Below, in pieces: positions 22,370-29,863 of a stretch of DNA of 51,016 nucleotides. The translations under genes were made by a program, and so were the position numbers. The notes beneath the pieces were generated by a model. It had not been told where the DNA came from and did no database searches. It saw only the letters and a program-made list of their open reading frames with translations. Position 1 is the stretch's first letter, and each line of letters opens with the position of its first letter. Source of the stretch: Faecalibacterium gallinarum (GTDB taxonomy: Bacteria > Bacillota > Clostridia > Oscillospirales > Ruminococcaceae); assembly GCF_022180365.1 (NCBI RefSeq), contig NZ_BQKV01000003.1, forward strand, positions 1-51,016, given 5' to 3'.

Positions 22370-23587
22370 ATGCAGACTGAAACTTCCAGCGCCAGTTTTC
22401 TGGAATACGGCTCGGCCTACCGCACGCCGATCCCCCAGAAAGGCGGCTCTCTGATCCGCCAGGCAACCACACAGACTGCCCGAAATTACGTAACACAGTT
22501 GTATTGCTTCAACTGTGATGTCTTTTTGGAGATTCATGAGGGGCTGGCCGCCCTGCTGGTGGCCCACGAGCCCGACCCAAAACAGCTCCAGGAATTTTCC
22601 ATGAACCACCTGGTCCGGATAAAGGCCGGGGTGTTTTATGCTGTGGTGGCCACCACCCCCCAGGTGGTCTACGACACCATCGTGGACACCCGCTATCACC
22701 TGAACGTGGTGCCCCTGGCCGCCCCCTATGAATACAAGCACCGCCTGCCCCGGATCGAGGCCACCAACATCCTGGGGCACTTTTACCGCATCCGGAACGG
22801 GGGGTACCAGTTCAAGGGCGAGCGCCACGACTTTTTCGAGCTGACCTATGTGGACACCGGCCGGCTCAACACCGAGGTGGACCACAAGCTCTATGAGATC
22901 GGGGAAAAAGAGATGATGATCTACGCCCCCGGCCAGTGGCACACCCAGTTTACAAACGAGGGCCAGACCGCCTCTTATGTGACCATCCTCTTCACCATGG
23001 GGGCCGAGCCCTCGGTCCAGGGGGAGTGGTTCCGGCCGCTGGTCAACCGGGTGTTCCCCTACGACAAGAAAATCTATACCCTGATCCGCACCCTCGTCCA
23101 GGAGAGCACCACCGGCGTCCCCTACATGTACTCCCTGATGAGCTGCCTTCTCTCCGAGACCATCATCCGGCTGCTCCAGAGCCAGTACCTGGCGCCCCCC
23201 AAACAGCAGGAAAAACCGGTGAGCATCTCCCGCCAGAACTACCAGGACGATCTGTTCCAGCGGATCGAACAGTACATCAACGAGCGGATCTACGAGCCGC
23301 TGACCATCGCCGACATCTGCCAGCATTTTTCCCTCAGCCGCTCCTCTCTCCAAATTCTATTCAAGACGGCGGTGAAACAGACCCCCAAAAAGTACATCAG
23401 CGACCTCAAACTGGAAAAGGCCTGCCAGATGCTCCAGGAAAACCGCTACACCATCAGCGAAATTTCCCTGCGGCTGGGGTACAGCTCCATCCACTACTTC
23501 TCCAACGCCTTCAACCGGAAATACGAGGTCTCCCCCAGCGAGTACGCAAAACGCTTTTATCAGCAGCCGGGGAACACCGCCCGGTAA
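22370..23587 (+). CDS. AraC-family transcriptional regulator of the amino-sugar locus
   Basis: A 405-residue regulator. The C-terminal AraC DNA-binding domain (about 300-400) reads PLTIADICQHFSLSRSSLQI (first HTH) and YTISEISLRLGYSSIHYFSN, ending FNRKYEVSPSEYAKRF. The middle (about 140-230) is a cupin-like sensor with HDFFELTYV. The first 110 residues form an extra N-terminal part I cannot assign. It is divergent from the PTS operon and 13 nt before the Gfo/Idh/MocA gene, so those two form an operon. It probably activates the PTS and nagA/agaS promoters through the bipartite motif. Such loci more often use DeoR- or GntR-type repressors (AgaR), so an AraC activator is notable. Confidence 0.85.
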   Translation: MQTETSSASFLEYGSAYRTPIPQKGGSLIRQATTQTARNYVTQLYCFNCDVFLEIHEGLAALLVAHEPDPKQLQEFSMNHLVRIKAGVFYAVVATTPQVVYDTIVDTRYHLNVVPLAAPYEYKHRLPRIEATNILGHFYRIRNGGYQFKGERHDFFELTYVDTGRLNTEVDHKLYEIGEKEMMIYAPGQWHTQFTNEGQTASYVTILFTMGAEPSVQGEWFRPLVNRVFPYDKKIYTLIRTLVQESTTGVPYMYSLMSCLLSETIIRLLQSQYLAPPKQQEKPVSISRQNYQDDLFQRIEQYINERIYEPLTIADICQHFSLSRSSLQILFKTAVKQTPKKYISDLKLEKACQMLQENRYTISEISLRLGYSSIHYFSNAFNRKYEVSPSEYAKRFYQQPGNTAR

Positions 23588-23600
23588 AGGAGGCGCAGTT

Positions 23601-24563
23601 ATGAAAATCGGCATCATCGGCACTAGTTTTATCCTGGCCAGCATCCTGCCCCAGATGAAGCGGGCGGGGATGGAGCTGGGGGCGGTCTGCTCCCGCCGGG
23701 AGGAAACCGGCCGCGCCCTGGCGGCGGAACACGGCATCCCCGCCGTCTACACCCAGTTGGAGGAGATGCTGGCCGATCCGGCCCTCGACTGGATCTACGT
23801 CTGTACCCCCAACAGCCTCCACTACCCCCAGGCCAAAGCCGCCCTGGAAGCGGGCAAAAACGTCCTGTGTGAAAAGCCCATGGTCCCCACGGAAGGCCAG
23901 GCCCGGGAACTTTCCGCCCTGGCCCGGGAAAAAGGGCTCTGGCTCTTCGAGACGGCGGCCACCGCCTACCACCCGAACTACCAGCTCATCCGCCGTCGGC
24001 TGCCCGAGCTGGGGGACATTCAAGCGGCCCTGTGCTGGTTCTGCCAGTATTCCAGCCGGTACCAGGCCCTTTTGGACGGGCAAAACCCCAACGTCTTTAA
24101 CCCGGCCTTCGCCGGGGGCGCATTGATGGACCTGAACCTCTACAACATCCACTTTGCGGTGGGGCTGTGGGGTCCGCCCCAGGGGGTGAAATACCTGGCC
24201 CACACCCACACAAACGGCATCGACACCCACGGCCTGGCCCTGCTGGAATACCCCGGCTTTGTCTGCCAGTGCATGGGCGCCAAGGACGGCCAGGGCAAAA
24301 ACGAAGTCCAGATCGTGGGGGAGAAGGGCTACCTGCGGGTGACCCCCGGGGCCAGCAACTGCCAAAAGGTGGAGTTTTCCCTCCGGGGCCGGGAGCCCGA
24401 GGTCATCGAACTGCCCGAAAACGGTTGGCACTACGAGATGCAGGCCATCGCCGGGATGGTGGCCCGGGGGGACCGGGCGGAATGTGACCGGCTTTTGGAA
24501 GTTTCCTGCCAGGTGGCCCGGGTGCTGGAAGAGGCCCGGCGGGACGCGGGGCTGGGCTTTTGA
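23601..24563 (+). CDS. Gfo/Idh/MocA-family NAD(P)-dependent oxidoreductase
   Basis: A 320-residue dehydrogenase. The Rossmann start KIGIIGTSFILASILPQMK replaces the usual Gly-x-Gly-x-x-Gly by a looser form. The CEKPM motif near residue 92 carries the catalytic Lys, and the C-terminal alpha/beta domain holds GGALMDLNLYNI. Family members oxidise or reduce sugars, inositols or sugar derivatives. AAAGGAGG precedes the ATG. It follows the AraC gene by 13 nt, so it is likely made with it. A paralogue with the same SQYSSRY and GGALMDLN segments is encoded at 46558-47547. The substrate is unknown. Confidence 0.83.
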   Translation: MKIGIIGTSFILASILPQMKRAGMELGAVCSRREETGRALAAEHGIPAVYTQLEEMLADPALDWIYVCTPNSLHYPQAKAALEAGKNVLCEKPMVPTEGQARELSALAREKGLWLFETAATAYHPNYQLIRRRLPELGDIQAALCWFCQYSSRYQALLDGQNPNVFNPAFAGGALMDLNLYNIHFAVGLWGPPQGVKYLAHTHTNGIDTHGLALLEYPGFVCQCMGAKDGQGKNEVQIVGEKGYLRVTPGASNCQKVEFSLRGREPEVIELPENGWHYEMQAIAGMVARGDRAECDRLLEVSCQVARVLEEARRDAGLGF

Positions 24564-24575
24564 GCCGGGGCGCTG

Positions 24576-24682
24576 TTAATTATTGCAAAAACCCGGTTAA
24601 AAGTCGTAATTGAAAACCCGTCGCACCCTGATATATAATGATAGAAGAAGGATAAGCTCCTCCCGTCCCGTCGGGGCGGGAG
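24576..24682 (+). promoter_or_regulatory. Promoter and leader hairpin of the class II aldolase gene
   Basis: TTGAAA (24610-24615), 18-nt spacer and TATAAT (24634-24639). A GC-rich hairpin (24660-24682, CTCCCG/CGGGAG outer arms) follows in the 5' leader. Upstream, 24576-24589 matches 11 of 14 bases of the nagA-side activator motif but sits 44 nt from the -10 box; it is a weak third candidate site. Confidence 0.6.
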
Positions 24683-24724
24683 ACTGACGGTTCAAAACGT
24701 AACGTGAAAAGGAGAGCTGATCGT

Positions 24725-25570
24725 ATGCTGGTTACTGCTAAACAACTGATGCTGGACGCCCAGAAGGGCGGCTACGCCATCGGCGCTTTCAATGTTGAGA
24801 ACATGGAGATGGTCCAGGCCGTTGTGGCCGCCGCCGAGGAGCTGCGCTCCCCGGTGATCATCCAGACCACCCCCTCCACCCTGAAGTATGCTTCCCCCGA
24901 GATGTTCTACGCCAACGTGGCCGCGGCCGCCAAGGCTGCCTCGGTGCCCGTGGTGATGCACCTGGACCACGGCAGCAGCTTCCAGCTGGCCATGCAGGCC
25001 TTCCGGGCGGGCTACACCTCCATCATGATCGACGGCTCCCACAGCTGCTATGAGGACAACATCGCCGTGACCAAGGCTGTGGTGGATGCCTGCCACCCCG
25101 CCGGCGTCCCCGTTGAGGCCGAGCTGGGCAAGGTGGGCGGCAAAGAGGACGATCTGGACGGCGGCGACGGCGGTTACACCGTGCCTTCCGAGGCGGCCGA
25201 CTTTGTGGCCAAGACCGGCGTGGACTCCCTGGCCGTTGCCATCGGCACCGCCCACGGCGTCTACAAGGGCGTGCCCAAGCTGGATGTGGAGCGCCTGAGC
25301 CAGATCCGGGAAGTCGTCTCCATCCCCCTGGTGCTCCACGGCACCAGCGGCGTGCCCGACGACGCCGTGCGGGAGTGCATCCGCCGCGGCATCTGCAAGG
25401 TCAACTACGCCACCGACCTGCGGATCGCCTTCAGCACCGGCCTGAAGGAGTACCTGGCCAAGGACCCCGACGCCTTCGATCCCAAGAAGTACAACGCCCT
25501 GGGCCGCGAGAAGGTCAAAGAGTACGTCATGAGCAAGATTCTGGTCTGCGGCAGCAACGGCCGCGCCTGA
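24725..25570 (+). CDS. kbaY: Class II ketose-bisphosphate aldolase (tagatose/fructose 1,6-bisphosphate)
   Basis: A 281-residue zinc aldolase. VVMHLDHGSSFQ holds the catalytic Asp81 and zinc ligand His82; AVAIGTAHGVYKG and PLVLHGTSGVPD hold the other zinc His residues and the phosphate-binding loop; CKVNYATDLRIAF is the second substrate loop. It would split tagatose (or fructose) 1,6-bisphosphate into dihydroxyacetone phosphate and glyceraldehyde 3-phosphate. AAAGGAGA precedes the ATG at 24725. The presence of a KbaZ/GatZ subunit gene at 29864 favours the tagatose enzyme. It has its own promoter and probably forms an operon with nagB. Codon bias is strong, as for a highly expressed glycolytic-type enzyme. 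Confidence 0.88.
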   Translation: MLVTAKQLMLDAQKGGYAIGAFNVENMEMVQAVVAAAEELRSPVIIQTTPSTLKYASPEMFYANVAAAAKAASVPVVMHLDHGSSFQLAMQAFRAGYTSIMIDGSHSCYEDNIAVTKAVVDACHPAGVPVEAELGKVGGKEDDLDGGDGGYTVPSEAADFVAKTGVDSLAVAIGTAHGVYKGVPKLDVERLSQIREVVSIPLVLHGTSGVPDDAVRECIRRGICKVNYATDLRIAFSTGLKEYLAKDPDAFDPKKYNALGREKVKEYVMSKILVCGSNGRA

Positions 25571-25638
25571 GACGGTAAGCCCCGCCGGGGGAGAACGAGC
25601 CCGGCGTTTCAACCACCCATAGGACAGGAGGCCCTCTC

Positions 25639-26367
25639 ATGAAGATCATTCGCGCAAAAGACTACAAGGATATGTCCCGCAAGGCCGCCAACATCATCTC
25701 GGCCCAGGTGATCATGAAACCCAACTGCGTTTTGGGCCTGGCCACCGGCAGCTCCCCCGTGGGCACCTACGCCCAGCTGATCGACTGGTACAACAAAGGG
25801 GACATTGATTTCTCCGAGGTGACCACCATCAACCTGGACGAGTACCGCGGCCTGCCCCGGGAGCACGACCAGAGCTACTGGTACTTCATGCACAAGAACT
25901 TCTTTGACAGCGTGAACGTCCAGCCCGACCGGATCCATGTGCCGGACGGCTCCAACCCCGACGCCGAGGCTGCCTGCCGGGAGTACGACGCCATCATCCG
26001 CAACGCGGGCGGCATCGACCTCCAGCTGCTGGGCATCGGCCACGACGGCCACATCGGCTTCAACGAGCCGGGCCAGGCCTTCGAGCTGGGCACCCACTGT
26101 GTGGATCTGACCAAAGAGACCATCGAGGCCAACAAGCGCTTCTTCAACGGGGACGAGTCCCTGGTGCCCCGCCAGGCCTACACCATGGGCATCAAGACCA
26201 TCATGCAGGCCCGCAAGGTCCTGATGGTGGCCAGCGGCGCCGACAAGGCCGAGATCATCAAGAAGGCTTTCTTCGGCCCGGTGACCCCCACCGTGCCCGC
26301 CTCCATCCTCCAGATGCACCCGGACTTTATCCTGGTGGGCGACGAGGCCGCTCTGAGCCTGATCTGA
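25639..26367 (+). CDS. nagB: Glucosamine-6-phosphate deaminase (NagB family)
   Basis: A 242-residue deaminase/isomerase that would turn glucosamine 6-phosphate into fructose 6-phosphate and ammonia. LGLATGSSPVGTYAQLI binds phosphate, INLDEYRGL carries the catalytic Asp, and GIGHDGHIGFNEPG carries the active-site Asp, His and Glu. The length fits the short Gram-positive NagB. ACAGGAGG precedes the ATG. It follows the aldolase gene by 68 nt and ends at a strong terminator. With AgaS also present, the locus has two deaminases, so it may serve both GlcNAc and GalNAc, or NagB may act here on galactosamine 6-phosphate (AgaI-like). Confidence 0.92.
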   Translation: MKIIRAKDYKDMSRKAANIISAQVIMKPNCVLGLATGSSPVGTYAQLIDWYNKGDIDFSEVTTINLDEYRGLPREHDQSYWYFMHKNFFDSVNVQPDRIHVPDGSNPDAEAACREYDAIIRNAGGIDLQLLGIGHDGHIGFNEPGQAFELGTHCVDLTKETIEANKRFFNGDESLVPRQAYTMGIKTIMQARKVLMVASGADKAEIIKKAFFGPVTPTVPASILQMHPDFILVGDEAALSLI

Positions 26368-26424
26368 TCCCTACATAAAGAACCTATCATTCCCCCTGTG
26401 AGATTTTGCGATCTCTTACCCGGT

Positions 26425-26470
26425 GCCCGGGGCCGCAGCGCCTGCCTGCTGCGGCCCCGGGCGTTTTGTT
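26425..26470 (+). terminator. Intrinsic terminator after nagB
   Basis: A perfect 15-bp stem (26425-26439 with 26448-26462) is followed by GTTTTGTTTT. Confidence 0.9.
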
Positions 26471-26487
26471 TTGGCAAAAAAAGGCGC

Positions 26488-26525
26488 AAAAAAGCCGGGG
26501 GCGGCGTTTGGGGGCCGCCCCCGGC
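26488..26525 (-). terminator. Intrinsic terminator after yajC
   Basis: A perfect 12-bp GC stem (26494-26505 with 26514-26525) is followed on the minus strand by six T (26488-26493). Confidence 0.9.
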
Positions 26526-26544
26526 GAATGGGGGATGATGGTAT

Positions 26545-26826
26545 TCAGTCTTTCACCAGGGCCTGCACTGCATAGCGGGAGATGGTGAGGACGGTCTTGG
26601 GGGCCACCTCCACCCGGAGGGTATCCTCGTCCATCCCGGTGATGGTGCCGTAGATGCCGCCGGCAAACATGACCTTTGAGCCGACTTTCATTCCGGTTTG
26701 GAGATCGCCCACGCTCTTCCGCTTGGCGCGCATGCCCCGGGCGGAGATCGCGACGAGGATCAGGGCGATCACGCCCATAATCACCGCGATGGTGATACAA
26801 GTCCATCCAATAACTTCCCAATTCAT
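26545..26826 (-). CDS. yajC: YajC-family protein (preprotein translocase auxiliary subunit)
   Basis: A 93-residue protein with one N-terminal transmembrane helix (about 8-28), then RAKRKSVGDLQTGMKVGSKV, MFAGGIYGTITGM and DTLRVEVAP, the conserved cytosolic YajC pattern. YajC associates with SecDF at the membrane. It is normally beside tgt or secDF; here it is the last gene after agaS and PTS EIIA, 34 nt downstream and on the same strand. It may be a specialised copy co-expressed with the PTS or an ordinary yajC stranded by rearrangement. No Sec gene is in the window. Confidence 0.85.
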   Translation of the reverse strand: MNWEVIGWTCITIAVIMGVIALILVAISARGMRAKRKSVGDLQTGMKVGSKVMFAGGIYGTITGMDEDTLRVEVAPKTVLTISRYAVQALVKD

Positions 26827-26860
26827 GACAATGCTACCCTCTCTGTGTTATAGATTGCGG

Positions 26861-27295
26861 TCAGATTCCGTCTTCCTCGGCGTCGTCCTCGTGAATCTCC
26901 AGGACGAAGGGCACCAGGCAGTCCTTGCCCACTTCGATCAGCTCGTCGGCCAGGGCCTTGGGGTCGGACTCGTCCTCCACCAGGGTGGCGCCGGTGACGA
27001 TCATGGGCAGGTTGGTGCCTGCCACTACTTCGATCTTCTGGTCGGGGCGGGCGTACTTGCACTCCACGGCCGTCTTGAAGGGGGAACCGCCGGGCAGATC
27101 CGCCAGGACCACCACGCCGTCGCAGCTGGACAGAGCGTCGAAGGCCGCATTCAGCTGGTCGGCCAGCTGCTCGGTGGACATCCCTTCCAGGAACTTGACG
27201 TACTTGATGACCTCGCACTCGCCGGCAATCATCTTGGCGGCGCTCTGCATGCCGGCGGCGAACTCGCCGTGGCCGGTAATCAACAAACCTACCAT
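26861..27295 (-). CDS. Mannose-family PTS EIIA
   Basis: A 144-residue EIIA domain protein with phospho-His9 in GLLITGHGEFAAG, and VVVLADLPGGSPFKTA near residue 65. It accepts phosphate from HPr and passes it to the EIIB at 21672-22148. It is 21 nt after agaS and 34 nt before yajC, so the order is agaS, IIA, yajC. The acidic C-terminal tail (HEDDAEEDG) is unusual but short. Comparable to AgaF of GalNAc systems. Confidence 0.9.
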   Translation of the reverse strand: MVGLLITGHGEFAAGMQSAAKMIAGECEVIKYVKFLEGMSTEQLADQLNAAFDALSSCDGVVVLADLPGGSPFKTAVECKYARPDQKIEVVAGTNLPMIVTGATLVEDESDPKALADELIEVGKDCLVPFVLEIHEDDAEEDGI

Positions 27296-27316
27296 AATAT
27301 TACTCCGATCTCTTTG

Positions 27317-28495
27317 TTATTTCAAGGTGTAGGGGTAGAGGGTGACGCCCTTGACCACCCGGTTCACTTCGCCGGTGGGGCAGGGGTTGTCGGGGGTGAT
27401 GCCCAGGGACAGGGACTTCATGACGGCCAGGGTCTGGGCGAAGAGGATGTAGTCGAAGCCCAGCAGCACGTTCTCCTTGTAGCTGCCCACGGGGATCCGG
27501 ACGATGTAGTCCACCAGATCCTCCAGGCCCTCGACGGGCTGGTTCATGACGGCCACAATCTTGTTGCCCTTGCGCTGGGGGCCCATCTCCTTGATCAGGT
27601 CGATCTCGTAGCGGCGGCGGTACTCGTCATCGCTCAGGTAGACCACGGTCAGGGTGCGGGGGTCGATGATGGACTTGGGGCCATGACGGAAGCCCAGGGG
27701 GGAGTCGTACATGGTGGCCACCTGGCCGGCGGTCAGCTCCAGCATCTTGAGGGCGGACTCCTGGGCCACGCCCTTCAGGGCGATGTTGCCCAGATAGACG
27801 ATCCGGTTGAAGTCGAACTCGTCCACGATCTGCTTGACCTGGCCGTACTGCTCGTCCAGGAAGTGCTCGGCGGCCTTGGCCACCTCTTCGATCTCGGCGG
27901 TCAGCTCCTCCAGGCGGTCCAGGTTCAGGGCCAGATAGGTGGCCATGTACATATTGGAATAGCTGGAGGTCATGGCGAAGGACTGGTCGTGGGTCTCGGG
28001 GGTCAGGTTGAGGGCGAAGCAGTTGGTGCGGTCGTTGGCCAGCTTGGACAGGGTGCCCTCGTGGTTGCAGGTGACAAACAGGTGGTACAGGTTCTTGCAG
28101 ACCACCTCGGCGGCCTGGACAGCGCCCAGGGACTCGGGGCTGTTGCCCGAGCGGCCGAAGCTGATCAGCAGGGTGGGTTTCTCACGGGAGAGGAAATTCT
28201 CCGGCGAGGGGACGATGTCGGTGGTGGCGTAGCTCTTGACCTTGTAGTTGTACTTCTGGGCCAGAGCCTGGAACAGCGAGTTGCCGACAAACTCGCTGGT
28301 GCCCGCGCCGGTGAGGACGATGTCAAAGTCCTCGGCCTTGACAACCTGGTCCAGGAACTTCTGCAGCTCGTCCTTGCAGGAGGCCAGCTGGGCGCAGGTC
28401 TTGCGCCAGGTGGCGGGCTGCTGGTAAATTTCGTGGATGGTGTAGCTGGAGAAGGTCTCCTTCATTTTCTCTTCAGACAGATTAAAAATGTTCAT
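27317..28495 (-). CDS. agaS: AgaS-like SIS-domain sugar-phosphate deaminase/isomerase
   Basis: A 392-residue protein with two SIS domains. The first has IVLTGAGTSEFVGNSL and LLISFGRSGNSPESLGAV; the second has RIVYLGNIALKGVAQES and ATMYDSPLGFRHGPKS. This arrangement and length match AgaS, which converts galactosamine 6-phosphate to tagatose 6-phosphate and ammonia. The ATG at 28495 has CAGGAGG upstream; a longer frame to 28567 would cross the promoter. It is first of agaS-IIA-yajC and divergent from nagA with a shared regulatory region. AgaS together with KbaY/KbaZ is the best evidence that the locus handles GalNAc or galactosamine. A glucosamine-6-phosphate activity cannot be excluded. Confidence 0.88.
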   Translation of the reverse strand: MNIFNLSEEKMKETFSSYTIHEIYQQPATWRKTCAQLASCKDELQKFLDQVVKAEDFDIVLTGAGTSEFVGNSLFQALAQKYNYKVKSYATTDIVPSPENFLSREKPTLLISFGRSGNSPESLGAVQAAEVVCKNLYHLFVTCNHEGTLSKLANDRTNCFALNLTPETHDQSFAMTSSYSNMYMATYLALNLDRLEELTAEIEEVAKAAEHFLDEQYGQVKQIVDEFDFNRIVYLGNIALKGVAQESALKMLELTAGQVATMYDSPLGFRHGPKSIIDPRTLTVVYLSDDEYRRRYEIDLIKEMGPQRKGNKIVAVMNQPVEGLEDLVDYIVRIPVGSYKENVLLGFDYILFAQTLAVMKSLSLGITPDNPCPTGEVNRVVKGVTLYPYTLK

Positions 28496-28533
28496 GGTTG
28501 CAAACCTCCTGTCGGGTGTTTCTGGTGATTTCA

Positions 28534-28632
28534 TTATATCGCACCTTTCTTCCAAAAAACAACCCAAATACTAAAAGCGGCAACAAGTGAGCTAAAAATT
28601 GCAAATATTTTTGGCCGCAGGGGCGTTATAAT
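28534..28632. promoter_or_regulatory. Divergent agaS/nagA promoter region with bipartite activator motif
   Basis: The nagA side has CGGCAA (28578-28583), 8 nt, CTAAAAATTGCAAA (28592-28605), 21 nt and TATAAT (28627-28632), with no usable -35. The agaS side has TATAAT on the minus strand (28534-28539), 38 nt from the motif, with TGTTTT as a poor -35. On the minus strand two related half-sites, TTGCAATTTTTAG and TTGCCGCTTTTAG, start 21 nt apart, two helical turns, as AraC-family half-sites often do. Confidence 0.65.
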
Positions 28633-28702
28633 ATATGCAAGATAACCAAGATGGGCGGTTTTTTGCCCTGTGAACCCTGGATTCAAAGGAGGCCAGCTTT
28701 TT

Positions 28703-29842
28703 ATGATTCTTCAAAGCAAAAAGGTATGGATCGCCGACCAGTTTGTGCCCGCCGCCGTCCGGCTGGAGGGAGGCAAAATCGCAGAGATTTCCCCCTATGG
28801 CAGCGGCCCGGTGGATGTGGATTACGGCGACAAACGCGTCGTCCCCGGCTTTATGGATATTCACTGCCACGGGGCCTTTGAGTTCGACACCAACGACGCA
28901 AACCCCGAGGGCCTGCGCAACTGGGCCAAGAACATCGTCACCGAGGGCGTGACCAGCTTCCTGGCCACCACCATCACCCAGAGCGAGGAGGTCCTGACCG
29001 CCGCCGTGGCAAACGTGGCCAACGTGATGGAGGAGGGCTACGAGGGCGCCGAGATCCTGGGCATCCACTTCGAGGGGCCCTATCTGGATATGGTGTATAA
29101 GGGAGCCCAGCCCGAGCAGTACATCGCCAAGCCCACCATCGAGCAGTTCAAGCGGTACCAGGCCGCCGCCAAGGGCCACATCAAGTACATCACCATGGCC
29201 ACCGAGACCGACGAGGATTTCGCCCTGACCCGCTACTGCGCCGAGCACGGCGTGGTGGTGAGCATCGGCCATTCCGCCGCCACCTATGACCAGGCGGTGA
29301 TGGCCTGGGCCCACGGCGCCCGGTCCATGACCCACGTCTACAACGGCATGACCCCCTTCAACCACCGGGCCAACGGCCTGGTGGGGGCGGCCTACCGCAT
29401 CCGCACCATGTACGGCGAGATCATCTGCGACGGCAACCACTCCACCCCCGCCGCCCTGAACAACTACTTCATGTCCAAGGGCCCCGACTACGCCATCATG
29501 ATCTCGGACGCCCTGATGGCCAAGGGCACCCCCGTGGGCAGCAAGTTCCTCTTCGGCGGCAATGAAATTGTCATCTACCCCGACGGCAGCGCCCACCTGA
29601 CTTCCACCGGCGGCCTGGCGGGCTCCACCCTGCGGCTGAACCAGGGCCTGCGGATCCTGGTGGAGGAGGCCATGGTGCCCTTCAACTACGCCATCAACGC
29701 CTGCACCATCAACCCCGCCAACTGCCTGGGCGTGGCCGACCGCAAGGGCTCCATCCAGGTGGGCAAGGACGCCGACCTGGTGGTGCTGGACACCGATTAC
29801 ACCGTATTGCAGACCTATTGCATGGGCGAGCCCAAGCTCTGA
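28703..29842 (+). CDS. nagA: N-acetylhexosamine-6-phosphate deacetylase
   Basis: A 379-residue amidohydrolase. The metal motif is FMDIHCHGAFEFD (His54, His56), then HFEGPYL with the metal Glu, SIGHSAATYDQA and MTHVYNGMTPFNHR with metal His residues, and MISDALMAKG with the catalytic Asp. It removes acetate from GlcNAc- or GalNAc-6-phosphate. The ATG at 28703 has AAAGGAGG upstream; a GTG start at 28670 is in frame but lacks one. It is 21 nt before kbaZ. In the Aga setting it would act as AgaA; sequence alone does not separate the two substrates. Confidence 0.92.
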   Translation: MILQSKKVWIADQFVPAAVRLEGGKIAEISPYGSGPVDVDYGDKRVVPGFMDIHCHGAFEFDTNDANPEGLRNWAKNIVTEGVTSFLATTITQSEEVLTAAVANVANVMEEGYEGAEILGIHFEGPYLDMVYKGAQPEQYIAKPTIEQFKRYQAAAKGHIKYITMATETDEDFALTRYCAEHGVVVSIGHSAATYDQAVMAWAHGARSMTHVYNGMTPFNHRANGLVGAAYRIRTMYGEIICDGNHSTPAALNNYFMSKGPDYAIMISDALMAKGTPVGSKFLFGGNEIVIYPDGSAHLTSTGGLAGSTLRLNQGLRILVEEAMVPFNYAINACTINPANCLGVADRKGSIQVGKDADLVVLDTDYTVLQTYCMGEPKL

Positions 29843-29863
29843 GCCAAAGAGGAGGTTAAAACC

